Source: Williamsia herbipolensis (GTDB taxonomy: Bacteria > Actinomycetota > Actinomycetes > Mycobacteriales > Mycobacteriaceae). From it: a DNA stretch of 33,566 nucleotides. Shown piece after piece: positions 16,374-23,794 of the stretch (its first letter is position 1; each line of letters begins with the position of its first letter). The translations under genes were made by a program, and so were the position numbers. The stretch covers positions 1 through 33,566 of the forward strand of contig NZ_JXYP01000043.1 in the NCBI RefSeq assembly GCF_000964005.1, written 5' to 3'. The notes beneath the pieces were generated by a model. The model did no database searches and was not told the DNA's origin. It saw only the letters and a program-made list of their open reading frames with translations.

Positions 16374-16652
16374 TTAGCGCGGATACGCGATGAGGCCGAG
16401 CACAATGAGCGCGGCGGCCATGGGATAGCCCAGGACAAGGTCTTGAACCACTCCAGGCAGAACGTGCAGGCGCCCGAGGTGTTCGATCATGTGCGACAGC
16501 GCCATCGTTATGCCGACGACGATGACGCCGAGAGCGAGTGCGCGTCGACGCCGCCACCGGCGGTATGACGGTTGTGCGGTGATCGCGACGGGGATCCGTG
16601 ACCGTGGACCGTCAGGCGTGCGTGTGGGTGGTGATGGTCGCCGGCGAGGCAT
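16374..16652 (-). CDS. Small membrane protein, cut from its operon by the ISL3 insertion
   Basis: A 92-aa protein. After a basic N-terminus (RRRPSPPTR, YRRWRRRR) it has two hydrophobic segments (about 37-53 and 72-90) joined by SHMIEHLGRLHV, which carries His and Met residues. The family is not named to my knowledge. Before the IS arrived, its ATG lay four bases after the stop of the TlpA gene now at 18104; the 8-bp target duplication ends at the bases just before this ATG. The IS therefore separated it from its promoter and ribosome supply, so it may now be silent or be read from the IS. It was probably the third gene of the lgt-like/tlpA operon. Confidence 0.65.
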   Translation of the reverse strand: MPRRRPSPPTRTPDGPRSRIPVAITAQPSYRRWRRRRALALGVIVVGITMALSHMIEHLGRLHVLPGVVQDLVLGYPMAAALIVLGLIAYPR

Positions 16653-16655
16653 CAG
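16648..16655 (+). repeat. Target-site duplication, left copy (GGCATCAG)
   Basis: Eight bases, identical to 18095-18102, directly flank the left end of the IS; an 8-bp duplication is typical of ISL3 elements. Confidence 0.9.
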
Positions 16656-18094
16656 GGCTCATCCCAATCGGGGGTGCAGGAGTTGGGGTCTGAAGCCGCC
16701 GGTCTCGAGCAGGCTTCGGGCGATGTAGTTGGTCAGGTTGCGGAACCCGAGTGCGGAGCCGCGCAGGTGTTCGAGCCGTCCGTTGAGCGCCTCGGTCGGC
16801 CCGTTGCTGGTGCCGGGTCGTTCGAAGTAGGCGAGCACGTCGGCGGCTCGCTTCTTCAGGGTCCGGCCCAGGGTGGTGAGCTCGGTGAGCACCTTGGGGA
16901 CGCCGGCGCTGAGGTCGGTGATCAGCTTCTCCATGAGCTCGCGGCCACGTTGCCGGTCCTCGTGGCGATAGGCGGCGATCATGCGCTGGTAGACACCCCA
17001 GGTCGCCTCGACCTCGACGTGAGCGTCATCAACGAACAGCGCGCGTAGCCTGTCGCTCTGCTTGTCGGTAAGCAGGTCCGCGCCGGTGTGCAGCGTGCGC
17101 CGCGACTTGTAGAGCGGGTCGTCCCTGAACCCACGGTGCCCGTGGATCGCGAGTTGGACCCGGCGCCGACACCTGTCGAGGGCGTCACCGGCCAGGCGCA
17201 CGACATGGAAGGGATCCATCACCGTGACCGCGTCCGGGATCTCCTCCGCAGCGGCGGTCTTGAACCCGGTGAAGCCGTCCATCGCGACCACCTCGACCGC
17301 GTCACGGAAGGCGTCGTCGCGGTCGGCGAGCCAGGTCTTGAACGCCGCCTTCGACCGGCCCTCGACCATGTCCAGCAGCCTTGCTGGGCCGGCGCCATCG
17401 CGGACCGGGGTGAGGTCGATGATCACGGTGACGTACTTGTCGCCACGCCTGGTGTGGCGCCAGACGTGCTCATCGACGCCAATGACCTTCACGCCCTCGA
17501 ACCGCGTGGGGTCGTTGATCAGCAGCCGATTGCCTTCGGCCAGGACCGCGTTGTTGGCGGTGTCCCACGCGACCCCGAGTCCCTCGGCGACACGGGCGAC
17601 GGTGAGGTGTGCGACCACGATCCCTTCCAGCGCCCACCGCAACCCGGTGCGCGAGAGCTTCGCGCGTGGCTCCGCCGCGGCGCTGGTGTCTTGGCGCCAC
17701 ACGTGTCCGCAGTCGGCACAGCGGTAGCGGCGCACTACAACTTCCAGCACGGTCGGTCGCCAGCCCAGCGGCTCGTGGGCCAACCGCCGGATCACGGTGT
17801 CACGAGCAGCGCCTTCGCTGCCGCACCGTCGGCACCACTGATCTGGTTCCACCACGCGGCACGCGAGGACCGCACGATCCGGTTCAAGTCGTTGCCCGGT
17901 CACGCTCAGACCGAGGCCGTCGAGTCGAGCGAAGGCGGTCAGGTCAGGGCGGCCGAAGCCGGCCGGCGGGGTAGCGTCGGACACGTCGAGGTCTTTCGGA
18001 TGGATGGCGTAGGAACCTCCATCGTCGGGAGACCTCGACGTCTATCTGCGGACCGACGCGCCCGGCCGACCTACACCCTCATCTGGGAAGAGCC
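16656..18094 (-). mobile_element. Complete ISL3-family insertion sequence
   Basis: 1,439 bp. The ends form an imperfect inverted repeat of about 25 bp: 16656-16680 begins GGCTCATCCCA and the reverse of 18070-18094 begins GGCTCTTCCCA, agreeing at about 20 positions. Perfect 8-bp target copies on both sides show a simple, fairly recent insertion. It carries one transposase gene. It landed between two genes of a minus-strand operon. Confidence 0.93.
16659..17984 (-). CDS. ISL3-family transposase
   Basis: A 441-aa DDE transposase. The N-terminal zinc-finger part has CRRCGSEG and CADCGHVW (about 52-100). A helix-turn-helix follows (HLTVARVAEGLGVAWDTANN), then the catalytic core with first Asp in VIGVDEHVW, second in VVAMDGFTGF/VTVMDPFHVV and the Glu near SNGPTEALNGRLEHLRG. 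The start is GTG 17984. The stop lies within the left inverted repeat. The gene looks intact, so the element is probably still mobile. Shared strand with the surrounding operon means partial readthrough to 16374-16652 is possible. Confidence 0.93.
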   Translation of the reverse strand: MSDATPPAGFGRPDLTAFARLDGLGLSVTGQRLEPDRAVLACRVVEPDQWCRRCGSEGAARDTVIRRLAHEPLGWRPTVLEVVVRRYRCADCGHVWRQDTSAAAEPRAKLSRTGLRWALEGIVVAHLTVARVAEGLGVAWDTANNAVLAEGNRLLINDPTRFEGVKVIGVDEHVWRHTRRGDKYVTVIIDLTPVRDGAGPARLLDMVEGRSKAAFKTWLADRDDAFRDAVEVVAMDGFTGFKTAAAEEIPDAVTVMDPFHVVRLAGDALDRCRRRVQLAIHGHRGFRDDPLYKSRRTLHTGADLLTDKQSDRLRALFVDDAHVEVEATWGVYQRMIAAYRHEDRQRGRELMEKLITDLSAGVPKVLTELTTLGRTLKKRAADVLAYFERPGTSNGPTEALNGRLEHLRGSALGFRNLTNYIARSLLETGGFRPQLLHPRLG

Positions 18095-18102
18095 GGCATC
18101 AG
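18095..18102 (+). repeat. Target-site duplication, right copy (GGCATCAG)
   Basis: Identical to 16648-16655; it lies two bases from the tlpA stop codon. Confidence 0.9.
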
Positions 18103-18103
18103 C

Positions 18104-18742
18104 CTAAGGCCCTTCTGCAGCAGGAACGTCAATGACTGGTTCACGAAGAAGCGACACGACCTCAGGGCCGAGTTCGGTTGCGCGAATCGATCGCAGGTAG
18201 ACCTTGGCGACGCGGTGTTTGCGATCGAGAACAATGGTGGTCGGAACGACCGACGTCGGGGTTGTCAGAGCTGCGAGGCTACGGCCGGCATAATCAAACA
18301 AAGAGGGATACCCCATCTTCCGGTCGGTGACGAAATCGCGCGCGGTGTCGCGATCGTCACGAAAATCGATGCCGAGGAACGCTGAACCCATGGGCGAAGT
18401 CTGAGCAAACACTTGCTCGAGTTCGGTGCTTTCCAGCCGACAGGGAGCACACCACGACGCCCACACGTTGATCACCACGACACGCCCGGCGAACTCTGTA
18501 AGCGATCGCGGTCGCCCAGACATCAGATCGGTACCTGTCAACTCGCGCACCATCTGGCGAGAAGACGGCGGGTCGTAGCTGATCACGACCTTGCCGCCGG
18601 GGGAAATGAACTGGAACGAGCTGCCCTTGTTGACGGCATCGTTGCCGGTCGAGCATGCGGCGAGAACCACTGCGACAACGCTGAGCACAGCGACCATATG
18701 CGGGCCGCGCCGCGGCCGGCGACGCGCATAGGAGGTGGTCAC
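18104..18742 (-). CDS. TlpA-like thioredoxin lipoprotein (copy 1)
   Basis: A 212-aa exported thiol-disulfide oxidoreductase. The signal peptide ends in lipobox LAAC (Cys30), so it is a lipoprotein. The thioredoxin domain has the CxxC active site WCAPC (Cys98, Cys101) and a cis-Pro region VVPTTIVLD. GTG 18742 overlaps the stop of the Lgt-like gene (GTGA), which fixes the start. It likely receives electrons from CcdA encoded at 19988, keeping cysteines or copper sites of envelope proteins reduced. Next in the operon was the small membrane protein now separated by the IS. Confidence 0.88.
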   Translation of the reverse strand: MTTSYARRRPRRGPHMVAVLSVVAVVLAACSTGNDAVNKGSSFQFISPGGKVVISYDPPSSRQMVRELTGTDLMSGRPRSLTEFAGRVVVINVWASWCAPCRLESTELEQVFAQTSPMGSAFLGIDFRDDRDTARDFVTDRKMGYPSLFDYAGRSLAALTTPTSVVPTTIVLDRKHRVAKVYLRSIRATELGPEVVSLLREPVIDVPAAEGP

Positions 18743-19851
18743 AGCACCCACACGATGACGGCCGCGACGACAACGCCTGCGGCCACACCGCCGGTCCATA
18801 AACGGCCCCGGCCCGAGTGCGGGTCTTCGCGCAGCGGAAACAGCAGTTGACGAAACAACACGTATGCCGCCATCGACGCGACAAACACAGCGCCGGAGTT
18901 GTCGGTCACGCCCACCAGGAGTGCACTGAGGGTGGCTGCGGCGACTACAACAGCAAAACCCGCTTCAATCAGCGGAACAGGATAGCGGCGCACCCCGATC
19001 CGTCGATCCGACGACCATATCGCCCACCGCGACGTTGTCGGTCGCCCCACGCAGCAACCCGCCAGTACGCAGCCGGGTCGCCCGATCGCGATTCCGACGA
19101 ACACCCCGGGGGTGGTGGCGTCGAGCAACGTGCCGATTGGAAGGCCGAACAACGCGGCTTGACCAATCATGGCGGCCACCGCACCGAGGAGGAAACCCTG
19201 GATACACGATCCTGCGGACAGGAACCCACGGCGCTCCCGATCGCGATGCAGCGCCACGTAATACAACTTGGCACAGGGAAAACCCACACCGCAGGCAACG
19301 AGTGTGATCACCGCCGCGGTCCACCAACGGTGGTCGACGCGGGCGAAAAGCAGGGCCTGAATCACGATGGCAGCGAGCGCACCAATTCCCACCAGCGCGG
19401 GCCATGCCCCCCACCGAACCCCTGGACCGAACGTCGTGGGTGCGAAACGTGTCGTGGTGGTGAACGTCTTCGGCGACAACGTGGAATGGGCCCGGCCAGC
19501 CGCGGTCAACGGACGCGCCGACACCGTCCACTGACCGGCAGTAATGCCGTGCACGCGGGTGGTGACGCTGAGGTGGCCGATCAGATGAGAAGCCGCCACC
19601 GTGCTCGTCTTCTCGAAGCGGTCCCCGGCCGCAGTCGAGGGTTTTCCGCCAATCCGTCGTCCGATGAACCGCACCATGACGGCCTCTTGCGTACCTGGAT
19701 GGGCATCGAAGGAGTACGTTGCCGCGATACCCGGCTCCGCCCGAGCCATGAGTTCTCCGCACTGAGCGGCATCGTCGGATTCGGGACCAGAAGCCACAGA
19801 CGGGCGACCTGACGCGGGGACGCTCTCTTGTACAACCGAATTACTGCGCAC
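18739..19851 (-). CDS. Lgt-like membrane protein with an N-terminal extracytoplasmic-type domain
   Basis: A 370-aa protein. Residues about 145-370 form a multi-helix membrane unit with the pattern GRPGCVLAGCCVGRPT and RYPVPLIEAG, the positions where prolipoprotein diacylglyceryl transferase has GRxGNFxNxE and the HPSQLYE-like loop. The canonical HGG motif is absent (GSCIQGFLLG instead) and the catalytic Asn is replaced, with three Cys added, so true Lgt activity is doubtful. The first 140 residues contain a beta-rich stretch (ATYSFDAHPGTQEAVMVRF ... GITAGQWTVSARPL) resembling an Ig-like export domain, although no clear N-terminal signal precedes it. GTG 19851 has GGGAG upstream. Operators 4 and 5 lie about 65-110 bp upstream. 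It overlaps tlpA by four bases. Confidence 0.7.
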   Translation of the reverse strand: MRSNSVVQESVPASGRPSVASGPESDDAAQCGELMARAEPGIAATYSFDAHPGTQEAVMVRFIGRRIGGKPSTAAGDRFEKTSTVAASHLIGHLSVTTRVHGITAGQWTVSARPLTAAGRAHSTLSPKTFTTTTRFAPTTFGPGVRWGAWPALVGIGALAAIVIQALLFARVDHRWWTAAVITLVACGVGFPCAKLYYVALHRDRERRGFLSAGSCIQGFLLGAVAAMIGQAALFGLPIGTLLDATTPGVFVGIAIGRPGCVLAGCCVGRPTTSRWAIWSSDRRIGVRRYPVPLIEAGFAVVVAAATLSALLVGVTDNSGAVFVASMAAYVLFRQLLFPLREDPHSGRGRLWTGGVAAGVVVAAVIVWVL

Positions 19852-19915
19852 AGCTTCTCCCTGGGTCTTGTTCCGGCACGCAACCGTCCATACCGCACGC
19901 GTGATCGCACGTTAC

Positions 19916-19932
19916 TACTATCCAGCATAGTA
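19916..19932. promoter_or_regulatory. BlaI-type operator 4
   Basis: TACTA TCCAGCA TAGTA, 24 bp centre to centre from operator 5; both lie before the minus-strand Lgt-like/TlpA operon, a tandem arrangement that would allow cooperative binding. Confidence 0.8.
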
Positions 19933-19939
19933 GCTGTAC

Positions 19940-19956
19940 TACTAATGAAGGTAGTA
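19940..19956. promoter_or_regulatory. BlaI-type operator 5
   Basis: TACTA ATGAAGG TAGTA; the symmetry extends outward to ACTACTA/TAGTAGT, making it the most symmetric site of the set. Confidence 0.8.
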
Positions 19957-19987
19957 GTAAATCGTGCGGGTGTGGTGTGACCGCAGC

Positions 19988-20800
19988 TCAGATGGGGGTG
20001 AGGTAGGTCGAGACGAACTCCGCGCGCAACCACAGGGTGAATTGAGCCCACTGGCCCGTGACGAGGAGCACTCCGACCAGGATGAGGGTGAGCCCGCCAA
20101 AGAGCTGCACGCCACGTGCGTGGCGCCGTAGCCAGCCAACCCCGGACATCAACCGCGTCGAACCAAAAGCCAGGGCGATGAACGGCACCCCCAAGCCCAG
20201 GCAGTAGGCGACGATGAGAATGACACCGCGCACCGCTGTCGTGCCCGAAGTGCCTGCGGCAACCGACAACACCCCAGACAGGGTGGGACCCAGACACGGC
20301 GTCCAACCCAGTCCGAACACTGCCCCCAACAGCGGGGCACCCACCAACCCGGATGTGGGTCGCAGATGCGGGCGGGTGTCGCGCTGCAACGCGGGGATGA
20401 AGCCGAGGAATGCCAGGCCCATGACGATGGTGACGACACCGCCGACGCGCTGTAGCAACGCTTGGTTGAGTTGGAGGACGGTTATCAGCCCGAAGACCGA
20501 CGCCGTAGCGGCAACAAACACCGCGGTGAACCCCGCCACGAACAGTATTGCTGCAGCTGTGACCCGCCATCTGCGCATCTTGCCCGGGGTTTCGCCGGCG
20601 GAATCTGCAGAGGTATCGGCACCCGCCAGTCCCGCGAGGTAGGACAGGTATCCGGGAACAAGGGGAAGACAACACGGCGATGCAAACGACACCAGTCCGG
20701 CGAGAATAGCTGCCCCGAGGGCCAGTAACAGCGGTCCCGAAGCGGCCGCAGATTGAAAGGCAGTACCGATCGTCTGACCCCCTTCTTTGCAATCCCCCAC
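19988..20800 (-). CDS. ccdA: CcdA/DsbD-type thiol-electron carrier
   Basis: A 270-aa membrane protein with about six helices that moves electrons from cytoplasmic thioredoxin to envelope TlpA-type proteins. The two conserved Cys-Pro sites are present: SFASPCCLPLVPGYLSYL (Cys43/44) and GWTPCLGP (Cys169). GTG 20800 starts five bases after operator 6; the predicted -10 GATAGT inside the operator puts the transcript start at the GTG, so the mRNA is probably leaderless. The two TlpA proteins of the window (18104 and 30094) are natural partners. Confidence 0.9.
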   Translation of the reverse strand: MGDCKEGGQTIGTAFQSAAASGPLLLALGAAILAGLVSFASPCCLPLVPGYLSYLAGLAGADTSADSAGETPGKMRRWRVTAAAILFVAGFTAVFVAATASVFGLITVLQLNQALLQRVGGVVTIVMGLAFLGFIPALQRDTRPHLRPTSGLVGAPLLGAVFGLGWTPCLGPTLSGVLSVAAGTSGTTAVRGVILIVAYCLGLGVPFIALAFGSTRLMSGVGWLRRHARGVQLFGGLTLILVGVLLVTGQWAQFTLWLRAEFVSTYLTPI

Positions 20801-20804
20801 GAAC

Positions 20805-20821
20805 TACTATCCACGGTAGTA
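20805..20821. promoter_or_regulatory. BlaI-type operator 6
   Basis: TACTA TCCACGG TAGTA immediately before ccdA; on the minus strand TAGTAGTTC runs straight into the GTG start. Confidence 0.8.
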
Positions 20822-20851
20822 GATGGTTGGTTTGGAGTGGTCCCCCGGGGG

Positions 20852-21094
20852 TTAGCCGAGCGACCGCAGGTAGCGCAGCAGGACTGTTGTAACCAAGGCC
20901 GAACCGGTGAGTCCCCAGGTCCAGTGATGCAGCTGCGACCACTGCAGCACCGTCGCTGCGCCGGGGCCTAGCCCGCTGTGCGCGAATTCCGCTGTGACGA
21001 AGAGAATTAAGCCCAGCGTCATGCCAGCGCAGTAGGCCACCGTGATGTAGCGCAGCAGCGCTGGGACATGACCTGCAGGATTCGGGTCAGTCAT
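20852..21094 (-). CDS. Small two-helix membrane protein
   Basis: An 80-aa protein with two hydrophobic segments (about 15-35 and 55-75) separated by EFAHSGLGPG and LQWSQLHHWTWG. No named family is recognised. ATG 21094 follows GAGG at about ten bases; the frame is open further up to near operator 7, so a longer version is possible. Operator 7 lies about 50 bp upstream and is shared with the divergent operon that starts at 21197. Placement suggests a membrane component of the same stress response; nothing in the sequence says what it does. Confidence 0.6.
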   Translation of the reverse strand: MTDPNPAGHVPALLRYITVAYCAGMTLGLILFVTAEFAHSGLGPGAATVLQWSQLHHWTWGLTGSALVTTVLLRYLRSLG

Positions 21095-21142
21095 GACGCA
21101 GGCATCCTCGCTGTTCAAACCCGATGGGGGTGGACGATCAAC

Positions 21143-21159
21143 TACTATCCCCAATAGTA
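21143..21159. promoter_or_regulatory. BlaI-type operator 7, between divergent units
   Basis: TACTA TCCCCAA TAGTA sits between the small membrane gene (minus) and the CPVC membrane protein-blaI2-M56-cyclase operon (plus), so the second repressor is probably autoregulated. Confidence 0.8.
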
Positions 21160-21196
21160 TGTCATCAGGTAACTGGTCGGTGAACGGAGAAGCGGT

Positions 21197-21751
21197 GTGG
21201 TGAGGGTAGTCGGCTCGGTGACATGGAATGTGCCTCGGGCGCTGGTGGCGGCGATGCTGACAGTGGTTGTCGTGGGTGTGCCAACGGATGTGATCGATAC
21301 CGGATTCTTCACGCGGATGACACCGGTGCGGTGGTGGGAGCCGGGTGTGGTGGCGGCAATGGCGGTGTTGATGTTCGCCTGGGCCGGTATCGAGGCCGCG
21401 CCGCGCGCCCGATCGTCGAATGTGCGCAGTGTGTTCGGCGTTGTGGGGAGTGCGCTGGCGGTGGGGTGTCCGGTGTGCAACAAGATTGCGGTGTCGCTCT
21501 TGGGTGTCTCGGGGGCGTTGAGCGTATGGGCGCCGGTACAGCCGATTCTCGCGGGAGTGTCGTTGCTTGCGAGTGCCAGTGCGGTGATGGCCCGTTGGCG
21601 GGGTGCGCGATGCGGCGTTGATCGTTGCCGACGCACCGAGGCTGAGACGACGGTGGGCGACGTTGTCACTGAGTATCCTGGCTCCACTGGGACCCGGTCT
21701 ACCGGGAGCGTCGTGAGAGAAGGTGGCATTGGCCATGCGAGGGTTGGGTGA
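21197..21751 (+). CDS. Membrane protein with a CPVC motif in a helix
   Basis: A 184-aa protein with four hydrophobic helices. Helix 3 begins AVGCPVCNKIAVSLLGVSGAL (Cys91, Cys94), a CxxC next to the membrane that suggests redox chemistry or metal transfer. The C-terminal 45 residues are hydrophilic and probably cytoplasmic. GGAGAAGC precedes a pair of overlapping GTG codons; I used 21197. Its end overlaps the blaI2 start, so the four genes 21197-23770 are one operon under operator 7. No named family is recognised. Confidence 0.7.
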   Translation: MVRVVGSVTWNVPRALVAAMLTVVVVGVPTDVIDTGFFTRMTPVRWWEPGVVAAMAVLMFAWAGIEAAPRARSSNVRSVFGVVGSALAVGCPVCNKIAVSLLGVSGALSVWAPVQPILAGVSLLASASAVMARWRGARCGVDRCRRTEAETTVGDVVTEYPGSTGTRSTGSVVREGGIGHARVG

Positions 21752-22097
21752 GCTCGAATCGGCGGTGATGGCTGCGCTGTGGTCGAGCGCTGAACCGATG
21801 CGTGTGCGCGACGTGATGGACGTGATGGACCCCGCGCGACCGTTCGCCTACACCACCGTCATGACGGTCCTGGACAACCTGTATGGCAAAAACTGGGTCA
21901 CGCGTGAACGGGTGGGGCGCGCTTACCACTACCGGCCCCGTCTGAGTAAGACTGCGGCGGTTGCAGAGACCGTCCGCGGAATTCTCGACGAATCCGATGA
22001 GGCCGAAGCCATATTGTTGCATTTCGCGCAGTCGACAAGCGACAACGAATCCGATGCGCTGCGGCGGGGCTTGCGCCGTCGAGCGCGACGGTCGTGA
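21735..22097 (+). CDS. blaI: BlaI/MecI/CopY-family repressor (copy 2)
   Basis: About 120 aa. MRGLGELESAVMAALW and AYTTVMTVLDNLYGKNWV align with the DNA-binding half of copy 1 at 8303-8680, including the identical AYTTVM recognition-helix stretch, so both repressors could read the same sites. ATG 21735 gives the family-typical N-terminus and has AGGTGG eight bases upstream; GTG 21723 is the alternative. The stop overlaps the M56 start (GTGA). No metal-binding Cys is present, so any metal signal would have to come through the protease or another route. Confidence 0.9.
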   Translation: MRGLGELESAVMAALWSSAEPMRVRDVMDVMDPARPFAYTTVMTVLDNLYGKNWVTRERVGRAYHYRPRLSKTAAVAETVRGILDESDEAEAILLHFAQSTSDNESDALRRGLRRRARRS

Positions 22098-23032
22098 ACG
22101 TCCCTTTCGCGTTCATCGCGACAGCGGGCGCTCTGGGGTGGGTATGGCCGACGTGGATGATCCGGCACCAGCATCGAATCGACCCGCGACTGGCGATGGC
22201 GGCGTGGCCGACCGCGCAAGTGCTGTTTGCGCTGGTATCAGTCGGTGCGGCGGTGACCCTGCTCGTTCCGGGCCACGCCACCAGCTTCGTGTCGTCGCTG
22301 GTGGGTCGGTGTTTGAATTCACTGGCCCACACGACACCGGCCGCGGGTGAAAATGTCGCTGGTGCGGCCGGGTCGGTAGCACTGCTCGTGGTGTTCAGCT
22401 GCGTATTCGTTCGTATCCTGCGGCGCCGCAACGCCCAACGTGACCGGCGTGAGCAGTTGTCCGACACCATCTTCCTCACCGGCTTCCAGCTACCGGGTTT
22501 TCCTGACGTGTGGTGGCTCGACGACGACCGTCCGGTCGCGTTCTGTCTCGCCGGGCCTCGCACGCGGATCGGCGCGTCGACGGGGCTGTTCGGTTTCCTC
22601 AACGACAACGAACTCGACGCAGTGCTGAGTCACGAACGCGCCCACGCACGAATGCGCCACCACACCACCATCGTGTGGGCCGAGGCGTGCGGACGAACCC
22701 TCTCCGCCATACCCCTGTTCCGGTACGGAGCACAGTCGGTTCGCGGGCTCAGCGAACAGGCCGCCGATGCCGCTGCCGCGTCGGCCCACGGCCCGATGAC
22801 GGTCGCCTCGGCGCTAATCAAACTAGCCAGCGCTCCCCGGCAGGCCACTCCTCCGCGGGGCTCGTTGGCCGCAGCTCAGGGCAATCTGGGGTTTCGCCTC
22901 AACACGTTGACGCGGCAGGGTCAGCGGTCGCATCTCTCGGCAAGCCTGCATATCGCGGCAATCACCACCGCGTGTGTGCTGGCGCCCGCCGCGACGGTCA
23001 CCATGGTGCTAGCAACTTTGACCTGCTCGTAG
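22094..23032 (+). CDS. M56-family membrane metalloprotease (copy 2)
   Basis: A 312-aa membrane protease with the zinc motif HERAH in LSHERAHARMRHH and a downstream EQAADAAA that fits the third zinc ligand region. Hydrophobic segments lie near the N-terminus (two or three) and at the C-terminus. Like copy 1 it has no penicillin-binding sensor domain. Start GTG 22094 overlaps the blaI2 stop by four bases. It presumably inactivates BlaI copy 2 on a signal not evident in the sequence. Confidence 0.85.
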   Translation: MNVPFAFIATAGALGWVWPTWMIRHQHRIDPRLAMAAWPTAQVLFALVSVGAAVTLLVPGHATSFVSSLVGRCLNSLAHTTPAAGENVAGAAGSVALLVVFSCVFVRILRRRNAQRDRREQLSDTIFLTGFQLPGFPDVWWLDDDRPVAFCLAGPRTRIGASTGLFGFLNDNELDAVLSHERAHARMRHHTTIVWAEACGRTLSAIPLFRYGAQSVRGLSEQAADAAAASAHGPMTVASALIKLASAPRQATPPRGSLAAAQGNLGFRLNTLTRQGQRSHLSASLHIAAITTACVLAPAATVTMVLATLTCS

Positions 23033-23107
23033 CACAGGCACGGAGTGCTGCCGCGCGGGTCAGATGGCGTTCAGCGACCACCAGCGCTCATCGAAAGAGA
23101 ATCGACC

Positions 23108-23770
23108 ATGGCAGCAGACGTAGATCTCCACACACCCGGCGAAGGCGAAACGGTGATTTTCGTCGACCTTGCCGGGTTCACAGCGCTGACCGAGGCCCAT
23201 GGCGATCAGCATGCCGCCGACCTCGCCGATGCACTCACCGACCTGGCGCGCACGGCCCTGAGCGACGGGGACCAGCTAGTCAAGTCCATCGGTGACGCGG
23301 TATTGCTGACCTCGGCGACACCTCGAGCAGCAGTACACCTGGTCACCACGATGGTTCGTGACAGTCACCGCAATCAGGACTTCCTCGACCTGCGGGCCGG
23401 CCTGCACCATGGGCCGGTGATCCACCGTCGTGGTGACGTATTCGGCGCCACGGTGAACGTAGCCGCCCGGGTTGCCGGCATGGCCACAGCCGGTCAGGTA
23501 CTGTGCACGCCCGACATCGCCGACGATGCCCGTGCTTGTGGGATAGCCGTTTTTGATCTCGGCCTCACGTCTATGCGCAACGTCGCCGCTCCGGTCCATC
23601 TGTTCGCGCTCGACGTCGCGTCGCCCCGAACGGGACTCGTCGATCCGGTCTGCCGCATGCGGGTGAGACCCGAAAACGCCATCGGCACTCTGCGCCACGC
23701 CGGGGCGACGTACGCATTCTGTTCGTTGCGCTGCGCCGGCCTGTTCGCGCAGAACCCGGACCGGTACTAG
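23108..23770 (+). CDS. Adenylate-cyclase domain fused to a YHS metal-binding domain
   Basis: A 220-aa soluble protein. Residues 14-170 form a class III nucleotidyl-cyclase domain: metal Asp20 (IFVDLAGFT) and Asp63 (IGDAVLL), adenine-specifying Lys59 and Asp110, and transition-state Asn117 and Arg121 in FGATVNVAAR are all present, so it should make cAMP as a dimer. Residues 177-220 form a YHS domain (DPVCRM ... AFCSLRCAGLFAQNPDRY; Cys182, 205, 209), a fold found in copper and heavy-metal proteins. ATG 23108 lies 75 bp after the M56 stop, with a weak GAAAGAGAA site. A metal-sensitive cAMP signal is an attractive inference. Confidence 0.85.
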   Translation: MAADVDLHTPGEGETVIFVDLAGFTALTEAHGDQHAADLADALTDLARTALSDGDQLVKSIGDAVLLTSATPRAAVHLVTTMVRDSHRNQDFLDLRAGLHHGPVIHRRGDVFGATVNVAARVAGMATAGQVLCTPDIADDARACGIAVFDLGLTSMRNVAAPVHLFALDVASPRTGLVDPVCRMRVRPENAIGTLRHAGATYAFCSLRCAGLFAQNPDRY

Positions 23771-23773
23771 TCG

Positions 23774-23788
23774 ACGCGCGCTGCGCGT
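23774..23788. terminator. Small hairpin between convergent genes
   Basis: ACGCGC-GCT-GCGCGT lies in the 24-bp gap between the cyclase stop and the NlpC/P60 stop, and could end transcripts from both sides. The stem is only six base pairs. Confidence 0.35.
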
Positions 23789-23794
23789 GGGGTG

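Noticed and set aside
21159-21203. A 14-codon frame (MSSGNWSVNGEAVW) starting in operator 7
   Set aside because: Its ATG lies before the transcript start predicted from AATAGT (about 21165), so it would not be on the mRNA; likely chance.
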